Positions 15,410-24,108 are shown, numbered from the stretch's first letter. The stretch: DNA of 35,837 nucleotides from an uncultured Prevotella sp. (GCA_937895845.1 CALBLK010000055.1:1-35837), one strand, 5' to 3'. A program made the numbers and translations. The notes: generated by a model from the sequence alone, not told the origin.

Positions 15410-17527
15410 TTACACCAGGTCTGCGCGGCCCTTCACCTCCTCGAGCACAGCCTTTGCGATTGAGCTTGACAGCGGTGCGTGGTGGTCGTACTCCATCGAG
15501 CTTGTGGCGCGGCCCGAGGTGATGGTGCGGAGTGCGGTCACATAGCCGAACATTTCAGACAGGGGCACCATGGCCTTGATGACACGGGCGCCGCTGCGGG
15601 CCTCGTCCATGCCCTCAACCTGTCCGCGGCGCTTGTTCAGGTCGCCAATCACGTCACCCATGTTCTCCTCGGGCGTGATGACCTCAAGCTTCATGATAGG
15701 TTCCATGAGCACCGGCCCTGCCTTGACACAGGCGTTCTTGTAGGCGTTGGTTGCGGCAAGCTCGAACGAGAGCTGGTCGGAGTCTACCGGGTGGTAAGAG
15801 CCGTCAAGCAGCGTCACTTTCAGGCTGTCCATCGGATAGCCGCCGAGGACTCCGTTCTTCATGGCGTTTTCAAAGCCCTTCTGCACGGAGGGGATGAACT
15901 CCTTGGGGATGTTGCCGCCCTTTACCTCGTTGACAAACTGCAGGCCGCCTTCCTTGAAGTCCTCGTCCACGGGGCCGACATTGACGATGATGTCGGCGAA
16001 CTTGCCGCGGCCGCCGCTCTGCTTCTTGTAAACCTCGCGGAGGTTCACGGTCTTGGTGATGGCCTCCTTGTAGTTCACCTGGGGCTTGCCCTGGTTGCAC
16101 TCAACCTTGAACTCGCGCTTCAGGCGGTCGATGATGATGTCAAGGTGAAGCTCGCCCATACCCGAGATGATGGTCTGTCCGCTCTGCTCGTCAGTACGCA
16201 CGGTAAACGTAGGGTCTTCCTCGGCCAGCTTGGCAAGGCCGTTGTCAAGCTTGGCGATGTCGGCCTGGCTCTTGGGCTCGACGGCGATAGAGATCACCGT
16301 GTCGGGGAAGGTCATTGACTCGAGCACAATCGGGTGGGCCTCGTCACACAGCGTGTCACCTGTACGGATATCCTTGAAGCCCACGCCTGCGCCGATGTCA
16401 CCGGCATCGATAGACTCCATGGGGATTTCCTTGTTGGAGTTCATCTGGAACAGTCGGCTGATACGCTCCTTCTTGCCCGTGCGTGCGTTGAGCACGTAAG
16501 AGCCGGCGCACACCTTTCCTGAATAGACACGGAAGAACACCAGGCGGCCCATATAGGGGTCGGTGGCAATCTTGAACGCCAGCGCGGCTGTGGGGTCTGT
16601 CTCGCTTGGCTTGCGTGTCTCCTCCTCTTCAGTATCGGGGTTTGTGCCCACGATGCTGTCGATGTCCAGCGGTGAGGGCAGGAAGGCGCAAACATAGTCA
16701 AGCAGCGGCTGAACGCCCTTGTTCTTATAGGAAGACCCGCAGATCATAGGTGTGCAGGCCATGGACACCGTGCCCTTGCGGATGGCGGCGATAATCTCTG
16801 CCTGTGTGATCGAGCTTGGGTCGTCGAAATATTTCTCCATGAGTGCCTCGTCATACTCGGCGGCAGCCTCCAGCAGCTTGTTGCGCCACTCCTCGCACTC
16901 GTCCTTGAGGTCTGCGGGAATGTCGTCCTCCTCGTACTCGGCTCCCATAGTCTCATCGTGCCACAGGATGGCCTTCATCTTGATGAGGTCTACAACGCCC
17001 TTGAAGTTCTCCTCTGCGCCGATAGGCACCTGGAGCACCACGGGGTTGGCACCCAGGATGTCCTTCATCTGCTGCACGGTCTCGAAGAAGTCGGCGCCCG
17101 AGCGGTCCATCTTGTTCACATAGCCGATGCGCGGCACGTTGTACTTGTCTGCCTGCCGCCACACGGTCTCGGACTGCGGCTGCACGCCGTCGGCTGCCGA
17201 ATAGGTGGCCACAGCGCCGTCGAGCACGCGCAGCGAGCGCTCCACCTCGGCGGTAAAGTCAACGTGTCCCGGAGTGTCAATCAGGTTGATTTTGTACGTG
17301 TTGCCGTTCCACTTCCAGTTACAGGTGGTGGCAGCCGACGTGATAGTGATACCACGCTCCTGCTCCTGGGCCATCCAGTCCATGGTAGCGGCGCCCTCGT
17401 GCACCTCGCCAATCTTGTGCGTCTTTCCCGTATAGAACAGGATGCGCTCAGAGGTCGTTGTCTTACCGGCGTCGATATGCGCCATAATACCGATGTTACG
17501 GGTCAAATGTAAATCGCGGTTAGCCAT
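15410..17527 (-). CDS. fusA: Elongation factor G
   Basis: EF-G is the GTPase that moves tRNAs and mRNA during translocation. The 705-residue protein has the P-loop AHIDAGKTTTSER (about 16-28), the G3 motif DTPGHVDF and the G4 motif NKMD. Domains II-V follow, including the domain IV region RGKFADIIV and GGYPMDSLKVTLLDGSYHPVDSDQLSFELAA. It lies 25 bases after rpsG, in normal str order. The tuf gene that often follows is not present in this cluster. Confidence 0.99.
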   Translation of the reverse strand: MANRDLHLTRNIGIMAHIDAGKTTTSERILFYTGKTHKIGEVHEGAATMDWMAQEQERGITITSAATTCNWKWNGNTYKINLIDTPGHVDFTAEVERSLRVLDGAVATYSAADGVQPQSETVWRQADKYNVPRIGYVNKMDRSGADFFETVQQMKDILGANPVVLQVPIGAEENFKGVVDLIKMKAILWHDETMGAEYEEDDIPADLKDECEEWRNKLLEAAAEYDEALMEKYFDDPSSITQAEIIAAIRKGTVSMACTPMICGSSYKNKGVQPLLDYVCAFLPSPLDIDSIVGTNPDTEEEETRKPSETDPTAALAFKIATDPYMGRLVFFRVYSGKVCAGSYVLNARTGKKERISRLFQMNSNKEIPMESIDAGDIGAGVGFKDIRTGDTLCDEAHPIVLESMTFPDTVISIAVEPKSQADIAKLDNGLAKLAEEDPTFTVRTDEQSGQTIISGMGELHLDIIIDRLKREFKVECNQGKPQVNYKEAITKTVNLREVYKKQSGGRGKFADIIVNVGPVDEDFKEGGLQFVNEVKGGNIPKEFIPSVQKGFENAMKNGVLGGYPMDSLKVTLLDGSYHPVDSDQLSFELAATNAYKNACVKAGPVLMEPIMKLEVITPEENMGDVIGDLNKRRGQVEGMDEARSGARVIKAMVPLSEMFGYVTALRTITSGRATSSMEYDHHAPLSSSIAKAVLEEVKGRADLV

Positions 17528-17552
17528 TTTCTTATCTGCCTATTTATAATGA

Positions 17553-18029
17553 TTAGAACCTGAAGTGAGCGAATGCGCGGTTAGCCTCGGCCATGCGGTG
17601 CATGTCCTCCTTGCGCTTGAAGGCGCCGCCCTGGCTGTTGAAGGCGTCCATAATCTCCGCTGCGAGCTTGTCGGCCATTGACTTGCCGCTGCGCTTGCGG
17701 GCGAAAGCAATCATGTTCTTCATGGAGATGCTCTCCTTGCGGTCGGGGCGTATCTCGGTAGGCACCTGGAACGTGGCTCCGCCGATGCGGCGGCTCTTCA
17801 CCTCCACCTGCGGGGTGATGTTGTCAAGGGCAGTCTTCCAGATCTCGAGGGCAGACTTCTCCTCGTTACTCATCTTGGCCTTCACTGTGTCGAGTGCATG
17901 ATAGAAAATCTCGTAGGAGACGGATTTCTTGCCGTCATACATCAAGTGGTTCACAAACTTGGAGACCTTCTGGTCGTTGAAGACGGGATCCGGAAGGATC
18001 ACGCGCTTCTTTGGTTTTGCTTTTCTCAT
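17553..18029 (-). CDS. rpsG: 30S ribosomal protein S7
   Basis: uS7 starts assembly of the 16S 3' domain and lies at the E site. The 158-residue protein begins MRKAKPKKRVILPDPVFNDQKVSKFVNHLMYDGKKSVSYEIFY and has the core VEVKSRRIGGATFQVPTEIRPDRK. A 159-base gap separates it from rpsL, unusually wide within this cluster; I saw no ORF or strong signal in that gap. Confidence 0.99.
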   Translation of the reverse strand: MRKAKPKKRVILPDPVFNDQKVSKFVNHLMYDGKKSVSYEIFYHALDTVKAKMSNEEKSALEIWKTALDNITPQVEVKSRRIGGATFQVPTEIRPDRKESISMKNMIAFARKRSGKSMADKLAAEIMDAFNSQGGAFKRKEDMHRMAEANRAFAHFRF

Positions 18030-18188
18030 TTTGTTGATTACTGATTAAATTCTGCGTGGGGTTGCCTTTCTCTGTCCTTCAACGCCCTCACCCGGGCATT
18101 TACTCAACCTTTCGTAACACTTCTCCAGCAAAACTGTGATTTAAATTTTTCTTACCTCAAGCCATCTTGCAGCCTTCTCCGGCTGTTG

Positions 18189-18569
<381 letters not shown>

Positions 18570-18650
18570 TGTTGTTAATTTTTAATTATTATATATTTTT
18601 ATTTGTATTGTCGAACCAAACATACGGACACAATTGTCCATTTTGGGGTG

Positions 18651-18682
18651 CAAAGGTACGGAAAATAACTTTAACGGCCAAA
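18651..18682 (-). promoter_or_regulatory. Promoter of the str-S10-spc-alpha block
   Basis: The minus strand has TTTG (18682-18679), a 20-base spacer, then TACCTTTG (18658-18651). Both match the Bacteroidota sigma-ABfr consensus (TTTG, 19-21 bases, TAnnTTTG). A transcript from here would have a leader of about 75 bases before rpsL and could drive the whole 18-kb block. Confidence 0.85.
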
Positions 18683-18684
18683 CA

Positions 18685-18728
18685 TTAAAAATAACGCGAG
18701 ATAAAAGACGCTCGCTTTTTATCGTTAT
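18685..18728 (-). terminator. Terminator after the GH43 gene
   Basis: On the minus strand ATAACG-ATAAAA (18728-18717) pairs with TTTTAT (18706-18701) and CGTTAT (18696-18691), leaving a 4-base bulge, and is followed by TTTTTAA. An alternative inner pairing (GCGAG with CTCGC) also ends in a T-rich tail. It would insulate the ribosomal promoter from the upstream hydrolase gene. Confidence 0.6.
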
Positions 18729-18858
18729 ATAGTTATTTTTAACATCTGTTTATATATTGGATTGGCGAGCCGCCTCAACCGAAGCGGTCGCCAAAAGGGT
18801 TCGAGGGGGCACGGTACGGCCGGTGGCCACAGCCCTCACCGGCATGAATGCAAAGGGG

Positions 18859-20031
18859 TCAGAGCTGCCATTCGCCGGCCCACTCGATAACGGGCACGCC
18901 CTCGTCAAACCGCACGGGCAGCCAGACATAGCGGGAGTCTTCCAGGTTCTCCGGCTTCCAGATGTCGGCCATGAAGACCAGCTGCCGCCCTACAGGAAGC
19001 ACGTAGGTGCCCTGCGCGCCGAAGGTAATGTCGGCACGCGGCCCGCGGCACGGACTGGGATGCTCTGTCCACGGCCCCCACACCGAGGGGGCGGAGAACA
19101 TGCGGGCCTTGTTTGGGGCCCATCCTGTGCAGCCGCTGGTAATCATCCAGTAGGTGTCGCCGTGGCGGAACAGTGTGGGGGCCTCGTTCTGCCCGCCGGG
19201 GGCCACACGGATGTAGCGGCCTGTGTGGGCTGTGTAGTCACCGGTAAGCTCGGCTATCTGGAGCGTAAGGTTTTCCTCGGACGAATAGATGTGGTAGGCC
19301 CTGCCGTCGGTGTCGACAAACACAGTCTGGTCGCGGGCCATCTGGCCGGCCGCCCCCATGCGGCTGGGGTGCAGTATGTCGCGCTTGACAAACAGTCCTT
19401 TCCTGACGGCATCCATCCACCCTGCTGTCCACCACCGGGCATAGTTGCGCGCGTCAAGGGTGTCAAGCACAGCGATGTCGGCAGGGGTGAACTCCAGGGG
19501 GTAGCGGCCGGGGTTGACGCGGCCCGACCGCAGGAAACGGTAGGGGCCTTCGGGGCGGTCGGCCACCGCCACACCATAGCGTGCCTCCTCGTAGCCCCTG
19601 CCTTTCAGCTCAAGATGAAACCACATCACGAACTTGCCTGTTGACGGACAGTATATCACCTTAGGGCGCTCCAGAGTGCAGCCACGCTCAAGGTCATGGC
19701 CGCGCTCGGCCGTCACGGCGAGGGCAACGCCGCGGTAGGTCCAGTCGGCAAGGTTCTTCGACGCATAGCAGTTCACGCCGACATGGGCCAGACTTGTTTT
19801 GGCCGACTTGTGCTCGCCAAACCAGTAGTAGGTTCCTTTGTAAGCCAGCACACCTCCTCCATGGGCGTTGATATGCACCCCGCGGTTGTCGGGCCAGACT
19901 GTGCCCGGGCGGAAAACACGCCGTGACGAGGCCGCCACTGTGACGGCACAGAGGGACAGGGACGCAAGGAGAAGCGTCCGGACGCGGTGCCCGCCCGACG
20001 GGGCGCGAAAAGAGGTCTTTGTCTTGGTCAT
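18859..20031 (-). CDS. Secreted glycoside hydrolase, family 43
   Basis: The 390-residue protein has a long basic N-terminus and a hydrophobic signal segment (about 19-35, LLLASLSLCAVTVAA), so it is probably exported; no proper lipobox is seen. The five-bladed propeller sequence is clear: VHINAHGGGVLAYKGTYYWFGEHK (52-75), LERPKVIYCPSTGKFVMWFH (120-139), ARDQTVFVDTDGRAYHIYSSEENLTLQIAELT (232-263) and NEAPTLFRHGDTYWMITSGCTGW (282-304). The Glu of NEAP is the likely catalytic acid and the Asp of ARDQTVF a second active-site residue. The sequence resembles the subgroup related to exo-beta-1,3-galactanases, but the substrate is not proven. No SusC/SusD partner lies nearby. It has its own candidate promoter with a roughly 200-base leader. 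Confidence 0.85.
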   Translation of the reverse strand: MTKTKTSFRAPSGGHRVRTLLLASLSLCAVTVAASSRRVFRPGTVWPDNRGVHINAHGGGVLAYKGTYYWFGEHKSAKTSLAHVGVNCYASKNLADWTYRGVALAVTAERGHDLERGCTLERPKVIYCPSTGKFVMWFHLELKGRGYEEARYGVAVADRPEGPYRFLRSGRVNPGRYPLEFTPADIAVLDTLDARNYARWWTAGWMDAVRKGLFVKRDILHPSRMGAAGQMARDQTVFVDTDGRAYHIYSSEENLTLQIAELTGDYTAHTGRYIRVAPGGQNEAPTLFRHGDTYWMITSGCTGWAPNKARMFSAPSVWGPWTEHPSPCRGPRADITFGAQGTYVLPVGRQLVFMADIWKPENLEDSRYVWLPVRFDEGVPVIEWAGEWQL

Positions 20032-20235
20032 ACCACACCTATTATTAGATACAACGTTATGACGGCTGAGGCCTGCACGCTATGGGCATCGAGACTGTGC
20101 CCGGCTGTCACGCAGAGCCACGACGACCACCTATAAATGGCGTGTGCAGGTTGCGCACTCAGACGGCCCTCCTGCCCTGCCTCAAGGCGCCACGCCCTAC
20201 GGGCTTCCTGCAGGCGGGCCTTTGCGACAACCACA

Positions 20236-20266
20236 CAAAGATAAGGAAAAACAGTTGAAGAGCCAA
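20236..20266 (-). promoter_or_regulatory. Promoter of the GH43 gene
   Basis: The minus strand has TTGG (20266-20263), 19 bases, then TATCTTTG (20243-20236), a full -7 match. The start codon lies about 200 bases downstream at 20031, giving an unusually long leader compared with other promoters in the window. Confidence 0.6.
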
Positions 20267-20361
20267 CACCCGGCTCGTGCAATGATGGTAAAAATCGTTA
20301 AAAAGCGGGTTTTCAAGCAACAAATACGGTCGGACAGGCGCGCAATACAGGCGGTTCTTCG

Positions 20362-20369
20362 TAACTTTG
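20362..20369 (+). promoter_or_regulatory. Promoter -7 element for rpsO
   Basis: TAACTTTG matches the Bacteroidota -7 consensus and is followed by GC as often seen. No clear TTTG lies 19-21 bases upstream. The leader to the rpsO ATG would be about 100 bases, long enough for S15 autoregulation, but no defined S15-binding fold was identified. Confidence 0.6.
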
Positions 20370-20477
20370 CAGCCGAATTTCGGAAAGTCCGATGCATTCG
20401 ACGATGCCGACGTTGTGATTAAGGCGGAAAGCATGGGAAGGATGTAATTTCAAAAATCATTAATCAAAACAAACATC

Positions 20478-20747
20478 ATGTACTTAGACCAAGCCAAAAA
20501 GCAAGAAATCTTTGGCCAGTATGGCAAGACGGCTACCGACACAGGTTCGGCCGAGAGCCAGATTGCACTGTTCTCCTACCGCATCTCCCACCTGACGGAG
20601 CACCTGAAGAAGAACCACAAGGATTTCAAGACCGCCCGCGCCCTGACCCAGCTGGTCGGCAAGCGCCGCGCCTTGCTTAACTATCTCTACGACCGCGACG
20701 TTAACCGTTACCGCGCCATCATCAAGGCGCTCGGTCTGAGAAAGTGA
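20478..20747 (+). CDS. rpsO: 30S ribosomal protein S15
   Basis: uS15 binds the 16S central domain and makes an intersubunit bridge. The 89-residue length matches the family. It starts MYLDQAKKQEIFGQYGKTATDTGSAESQIALFSYRISHLTEHLKKNHKDF and ends GKRRALLNYLYDRDVNRYRAIIKALGLRK. It is monocistronic, with its own promoter and a strong terminator, and points away from the main ribosomal block. Confidence 0.99.
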   Translation: MYLDQAKKQEIFGQYGKTATDTGSAESQIALFSYRISHLTEHLKKNHKDFKTARALTQLVGKRRALLNYLYDRDVNRYRAIIKALGLRK

Positions 20748-20750
20748 CAC

Positions 20751-20784
20751 ATAAAGAAGCCCGCTTTTGGCGGGCTTCTTTATT
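20751..20784 (+). terminator. Terminator after rpsO
   Basis: A perfect 14-bp stem (20751-20764 with 20770-20783) with a 5-base loop starts 4 bases after the rpsO stop. Its right arm ends in TTCTTTATT. Both flanks are A/T-rich, so it may also stop transcripts from the folK side. Confidence 0.95.
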
Positions 20785-20942
20785 TCTGGACGGCCCGCCA
20801 TACGCCGGCAGCCCGCCCCATCCATAATGTTTCTTGATTTTCTGCACCGCCACGCCTCAGCCCGCCACACGGCCTTCCGCTTGGCGGGGCCATCGCCGGC
20901 CGTGCCGCCGCCACAGCCGGTGCAAGCCGCAGGGAAGAGTGG

Positions 20943-21413
20943 CTAGTCTGTCAGGGCCGCCGGGGGCAGGCCGCCGAGTATTTCGTTCAGCGGCTTTGTC
21001 ACGAAGTCACGCTCATACATCAGCGGGTGCGGGATGACAAGGCCAGGCTCGCTCACCCTCAGACTGCCATAGAGCAGGATGTCAATGTCAATGACACGGT
21101 CGCGGTAGTCGCCGCCGGCCGACTTTTCCGTGCGGCCCATGTCACGCTCTATACGCTGCGTGGCCTCAAGGAGCTGCCGCGGCGAGAGTGCGGTGCGCAC
21201 GCTCACCGCCGCATTGACAAAAAGGTTGTCCGACCGGAATCCCCACGGCTCGGTGACATAGAGCGACGACAGCCGCCCGACCTGCCCCACCCGCTCGCCG
21301 AGCAGCTGCACGGCGCGGCGGACATTCTCCTCCCGGTTTCCAAGGTTTGTGCCCAGGCCCAGGTAAACCAGCGCGCTCAATCGTCGAGAATCAGCAGGGC
21401 GTCGCCGTAGCAC
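20943..21413 (-). CDS. folK: Hydroxymethyldihydropterin pyrophosphokinase (HPPK)
   Basis: HPPK transfers pyrophosphate from ATP to 6-hydroxymethyl-7,8-dihydropterin in folate synthesis. Visible family motifs are VYLGLGTNLGNREENVRRAVQLL (16-38), LYVTEPWGF, DNLFVNAAVSV and the catalytic YRDRVIDIDILLYG with the metal-binding DxD, then PHPLMYERDFVTKPL. The ATG at 21413 lies 36 bases inside queA. A TTG at 21380, which overlaps the queA stop as TTGA, would give an N-terminus closer to the family and is a real alternative. It is the last gene of the ftsX-folK operon; the 150 GC-rich bases after it show no clear terminator of their own. Confidence 0.93.
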   Translation of the reverse strand: MLRRRPADSRRLSALVYLGLGTNLGNREENVRRAVQLLGERVGQVGRLSSLYVTEPWGFRSDNLFVNAAVSVRTALSPRQLLEATQRIERDMGRTEKSAGGDYRDRVIDIDILLYGSLRVSEPGLVIPHPLMYERDFVTKPLNEILGGLPPAALTD

Positions 21414-22537
21414 CCGAACATATAGCCATTGTCAACGGCCTTGCCATAGGCTTCCATCACAAGGTCGTAGCCGCCGAAGGCGGCCGTTGTCATCAGCATG
21501 GTCGACTCCGGGTGGTAGAAATTGGCCACCATGCTGTTCACCATGCCAAAGTTATAGGGCGGAAAGATGAACTTGTTTGTCCACCCCTCGTACTCCTTCA
21601 TAAACCCGTCGGTGCCCACCGCGGTCTCCGTGGCGCGCACCGTGCTCACGCCCACGGCGCACACGCTGTGGCCCGCGGCCTTGGCGCTGTTCACCTTTTC
21701 GCAGGCCTCGGCGGTGATATACATCTGTTCCGAGCTCATCTTGTGCTTGGTGAGGTCTTCCACCTCTATCGGCTCAAAGTTGCCCAGTCCGCAGTGTACG
21801 GTGACGAACGCCGAGCCGATGCCCCTGATTTCCATCAGCTTGAGCAGCTCGCGGCTGAAGTGGAGCCCCGTCGACGGAGCCGTCACCGCGCCCTCGTTGC
21901 GCGCGTAGATGGTCTGGAAGTTCTCCATGTCGTCCTTGGTGGCCGGGCGGCGGTCAATGATGTAGCGGGGAAGCGGGGCCTCGCCGAGGGCGAAGAGCTC
22001 GCGCTTGAACTCGTCGTGGTCGCAGTCGTAGAGGAAGCGGAGCGTGCGCCCGCGGCTTGTGGTGTTGTCAATCACCTCGGCGACCATGGGCCCGTCGGGG
22101 TCGAAGAAGAGCTTGTTGCCGATGCGTATCTTGCGCGCGGGCTCTACGAGCACGTCCCAAAGGCGCAGCTCCTCGTTGAGCTCGCGCAGCAGGAACACCT
22201 CGATCTTGGCGTCGGTCTTCTCCTTGGTGCCATACAGGCGCGCGGGGAACACCTTGGTGTCGTTGAAGACAAACACGTCGCCCTCGTCAAAATAGTTCAC
22301 GATGTCACGGAAGGTGAGGTAGACGGGCTTTCCGCCCTCGTCGGTCATGTCGTTGCCGGCGGCGTCCTTGCGGCACATTTCGATGGTCTGGCTCTTGCGG
22401 TGCAACACCATCAGGCGGCACTCGTCGCGGCGGTAGACCTTGTCGACCGTGCCGTCAGGGTTTTCAAAGGCACGGAAAGCGGGCTCAAGGGCCACCTGGG
22501 CTTCAGGCAGCCTAAACTTGAACTGTGATAGTTTCAT
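21377..22537 (-). CDS. queA: tRNA ribosyltransferase-isomerase QueA
   Basis: QueA moves the ribosyl part of S-adenosylmethionine onto 7-aminomethyl-7-deazaguanine in tRNA to make epoxyqueuosine. The 386-residue protein begins MKLSQFKFRLPEAQVALEP and has VFVFNDTKVFPARLYGTKE (about 110-128), NEGAVTAPSTGLHFSRELL, the VHCGLGNFEPIEVEDL region and NKFIFPPYNFGMVNSMVANFYHPESTMLM near the end, all QueA hallmarks. It follows truB in a tRNA-modification pair; a GC-rich hairpin lies between them. Confidence 0.97.
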   Translation of the reverse strand: MKLSQFKFRLPEAQVALEPAFRAFENPDGTVDKVYRRDECRLMVLHRKSQTIEMCRKDAAGNDMTDEGGKPVYLTFRDIVNYFDEGDVFVFNDTKVFPARLYGTKEKTDAKIEVFLLRELNEELRLWDVLVEPARKIRIGNKLFFDPDGPMVAEVIDNTTSRGRTLRFLYDCDHDEFKRELFALGEAPLPRYIIDRRPATKDDMENFQTIYARNEGAVTAPSTGLHFSRELLKLMEIRGIGSAFVTVHCGLGNFEPIEVEDLTKHKMSSEQMYITAEACEKVNSAKAAGHSVCAVGVSTVRATETAVGTDGFMKEYEGWTNKFIFPPYNFGMVNSMVANFYHPESTMLMTTAAFGGYDLVMEAYGKAVDNGYMFGCYGDALLILDD

Positions 22538-22560
22538 TATATATTCCTTTATTTCGCTCC

Positions 22561-22584
22561 GGCCCCGCCGCGGGCGGCGGGGCC
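22561..22584 (-). other. GC-rich hairpin between truB and queA
   Basis: A perfect 10-bp GC stem (ggccccgccg with cggcggggcc, loop cggg) lies in the 56-base truB-queA gap. No T run follows on the minus strand. It could stabilise mRNA ends or separate the expression of the two genes; its role is inferred. Confidence 0.6.
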
Positions 22585-22593
22585 GCTTGTTTA

Positions 22594-23292
22594 TCAGTAG
22601 TTTTCGTCAAGCCACTGCGGGAAGTCGTCGAGCTTCACGCAGTCGTCAATGCTCACGCTGCCGAGCCGGGTGCGGCAGAGGGCGGTCAGGAAGGCGCCGC
22701 TGCCGAGCGCGCGCCCGATGTCGCGGGCCAGGGCGCGTATGTAGGTGCCTTTGCCGCACACCACACGGATGCCCATCTGCATGGCCTGGGGGTCAAAGTG
22801 GGTCAGCTCTATCTCGTCAATGCGCAGGGTCTTGGGCTTCAGGGCCACCTCCTGTCCGCCGCGCTTCAGCCGGTAGGCGCGGTCGCCGTTAACCTTGCAG
22901 GCCGAGTACTCGGGCGGCACCTGCCGGATTTCGCCGACAAACCGGGGCAGCGTGTCAAGGATGAGCTGCCGCGTAATGTGCGACGTGGGGTAAGTGGCGT
23001 CCACGGTGTGCTCGCGGTCAAAGCTTGGCGTGGTGGCCCCGAGCTGCAGCGTGGCCGTGTACTCCTTGGTGTGGTACTGCAGCCGCTCGATCTCCTTGGT
23101 CTTGCGCCCGGTGCAGAGTATCAGCACGCCGGTGGCCAGGGGGTCGAGCGTTCCGGCATGGCCGGTCTTCACCCTCTTCACCCCCACCTTCCTGGAGATG
23201 AGGTAGCGCACCCTGGCCAGCGCGCCGAAGCTCGACATGCGGTAGGGCTTGTTGAGGCAGATGATTTCGCCCTCGGTAAAGTTCATGCTCAT
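22594..23292 (-). CDS. truB: tRNA pseudouridine(55) synthase
   Basis: TruB makes pseudouridine 55 in the T loop of tRNAs and also acts as an RNA chaperone. The 232-residue protein has the catalytic motif KTGHAGTLDPLATGVLILCTGRKTK, with Asp50 as nucleophile, plus YTATLQLGATTPSFD, the PPEYSACKVNGDRAYRLKR segment and CGKGTYIRALARDIG. It lacks a long C-terminal PUA domain, so it is the short form. It lies 18 bases after uppP. Confidence 0.97.
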   Translation of the reverse strand: MSMNFTEGEIICLNKPYRMSSFGALARVRYLISRKVGVKRVKTGHAGTLDPLATGVLILCTGRKTKEIERLQYHTKEYTATLQLGATTPSFDREHTVDATYPTSHITRQLILDTLPRFVGEIRQVPPEYSACKVNGDRAYRLKRGGQEVALKPKTLRIDEIELTHFDPQAMQMGIRVVCGKGTYIRALARDIGRALGSGAFLTALCRTRLGSVSIDDCVKLDDFPQWLDENY

Positions 23293-23310
23293 TGTGCAGC
23301 GGCCGGCCGG

Positions 23311-24108
23311 TTAAAGCATGGAGCAGACGATGGTGACGGTGCCGGCAATGGCGCAGTAGATGCCAAAGTAGATGAGCTTGCCGCGCTTCACGATGTTGAT
23401 CATCCACTTGCAGGCCAGGCAGCCCGACACAAAGGCGGCTACAAAGCCGACCGCGAGGGGCAGCGTGTCAATGCCTCCGAAGGCCTCCTCGCCCCTGAGC
23501 CCCTTGATGACGTCGAGCAGGGCCTCGCCCAGGATGGGCGGGATCACCATGAGAAACGAGAACTGGGCCAGCTTGTCCTTGCGGTTGCCCAGCAGCAGGC
23601 CGGTGGCGATGGTGCTGCCCGAGCGCGACAGGCCGGGCATCACGGCGCAGGCCTGCGCCAGCCCGATGATGAAGGCGTCGCGCAGGCTGATGCGCTCCTT
23701 CTGGCGCGGCTTGGCGTAGTAGGAGAAGGTGAGCAGCGCGGCGGTGAGCAGGAGCATCACGCCGACGATGAGCAGCCCGGAGCCGAAGACGGCCTCGACA
23801 TAGTCCTTGAAAAACAGGCCCACCACTCCGACGGGAATCATCGACACCAGGATGTTGAGCATGTACTTGGTCTCGTCATTAAGCTCGAACTTGAACAGTC
23901 CGCGCACAAGCCACGCTATCTCGCTCCACAGCACCACGAAGGTGCTGAGTACGGTGGCCACGTGGACAGCCACGGTGAAGGCGAGGTTCTCGCCGCCCTC
24001 GATGCCAAATATGTAGGACCCGATGGCCAGGTGGCCGCTGCTGCTCACGGGGAGATACTCGGTGAGGCCCTGGACCAAGCCGAGCACAAGTGCCTCAATC
24101 CAGTTCAT
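23311..24108 (-). CDS. uppP: Undecaprenyl-diphosphatase (BacA family)
   Basis: UppP removes a phosphate from undecaprenyl diphosphate so the lipid carrier of peptidoglycan and LPS sugars can be reused; gene dosage gives bacitracin resistance in other bacteria. The 265-residue integral membrane protein has both signature motifs: LTEYLPVSSSGHLAIG (about 15-30) and PGLSRSGSTIATGLLLG (about 160-176). Several hydrophobic segments follow. Its start overlaps the DUF3098 gene by 14 bases, suggesting coupled translation. Confidence 0.97.
   Translation of the reverse strand: MNWIEALVLGLVQGLTEYLPVSSSGHLAIGSYIFGIEGGENLAFTVAVHVATVLSTFVVLWSEIAWLVRGLFKFELNDETKYMLNILVSMIPVGVVGLFFKDYVEAVFGSGLLIVGVMLLLTAALLTFSYYAKPRQKERISLRDAFIIGLAQACAVMPGLSRSGSTIATGLLLGNRKDKLAQFSFLMVIPPILGEALLDVIKGLRGEEAFGGIDTLPLAVGFVAAFVSGCLACKWMINIVKRGKLIYFGIYCAIAGTVTIVCSML

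Larger units (their letters stand above)
18570..18858. other. Intergenic region rpsL to GH43 gene
   Basis: These 289 bases hold no gene. They contain, on the minus strand, the str promoter (18651-18682) and a terminator-like structure (18685-18728) immediately upstream of it. A GC-rich bulged hairpin without a T-tract (18764-18792, arms ggcgagccgc and gcggtcgcc) lies closer to the hydrolase gene. The AT-rich 18580-18640 stretch is the leader of rpsL. Confidence 0.7.
20032..20477. other. Divergent intergenic region, GH43 gene and rpsO
   Basis: These 446 bases hold no convincing gene. They contain a minus-strand promoter for the hydrolase gene (20236-20266) and a plus-strand -7 element for rpsO (20362-20369). 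The predicted leaders are about 200 bases for the hydrolase and about 100 for rpsO; I saw no recognisable riboswitch in either. The right half is A-rich just before rpsO, the usual Bacteroidota translation start context. Confidence 0.6.

Noticed and set aside
18764..18792. Terminator candidate directly after the GH43 stop
   Set aside because: A bulged GC-rich hairpin without a T-tract; the structure at 18685-18728 is the better candidate.
18757..19644. Plus-strand 295-codon open frame
   Set aside because: Antisense to the GH43 gene, which has a signal peptide and conserved blades.
21347..22528. Plus-strand 393-codon open frame
   Set aside because: Antisense shadow of queA.
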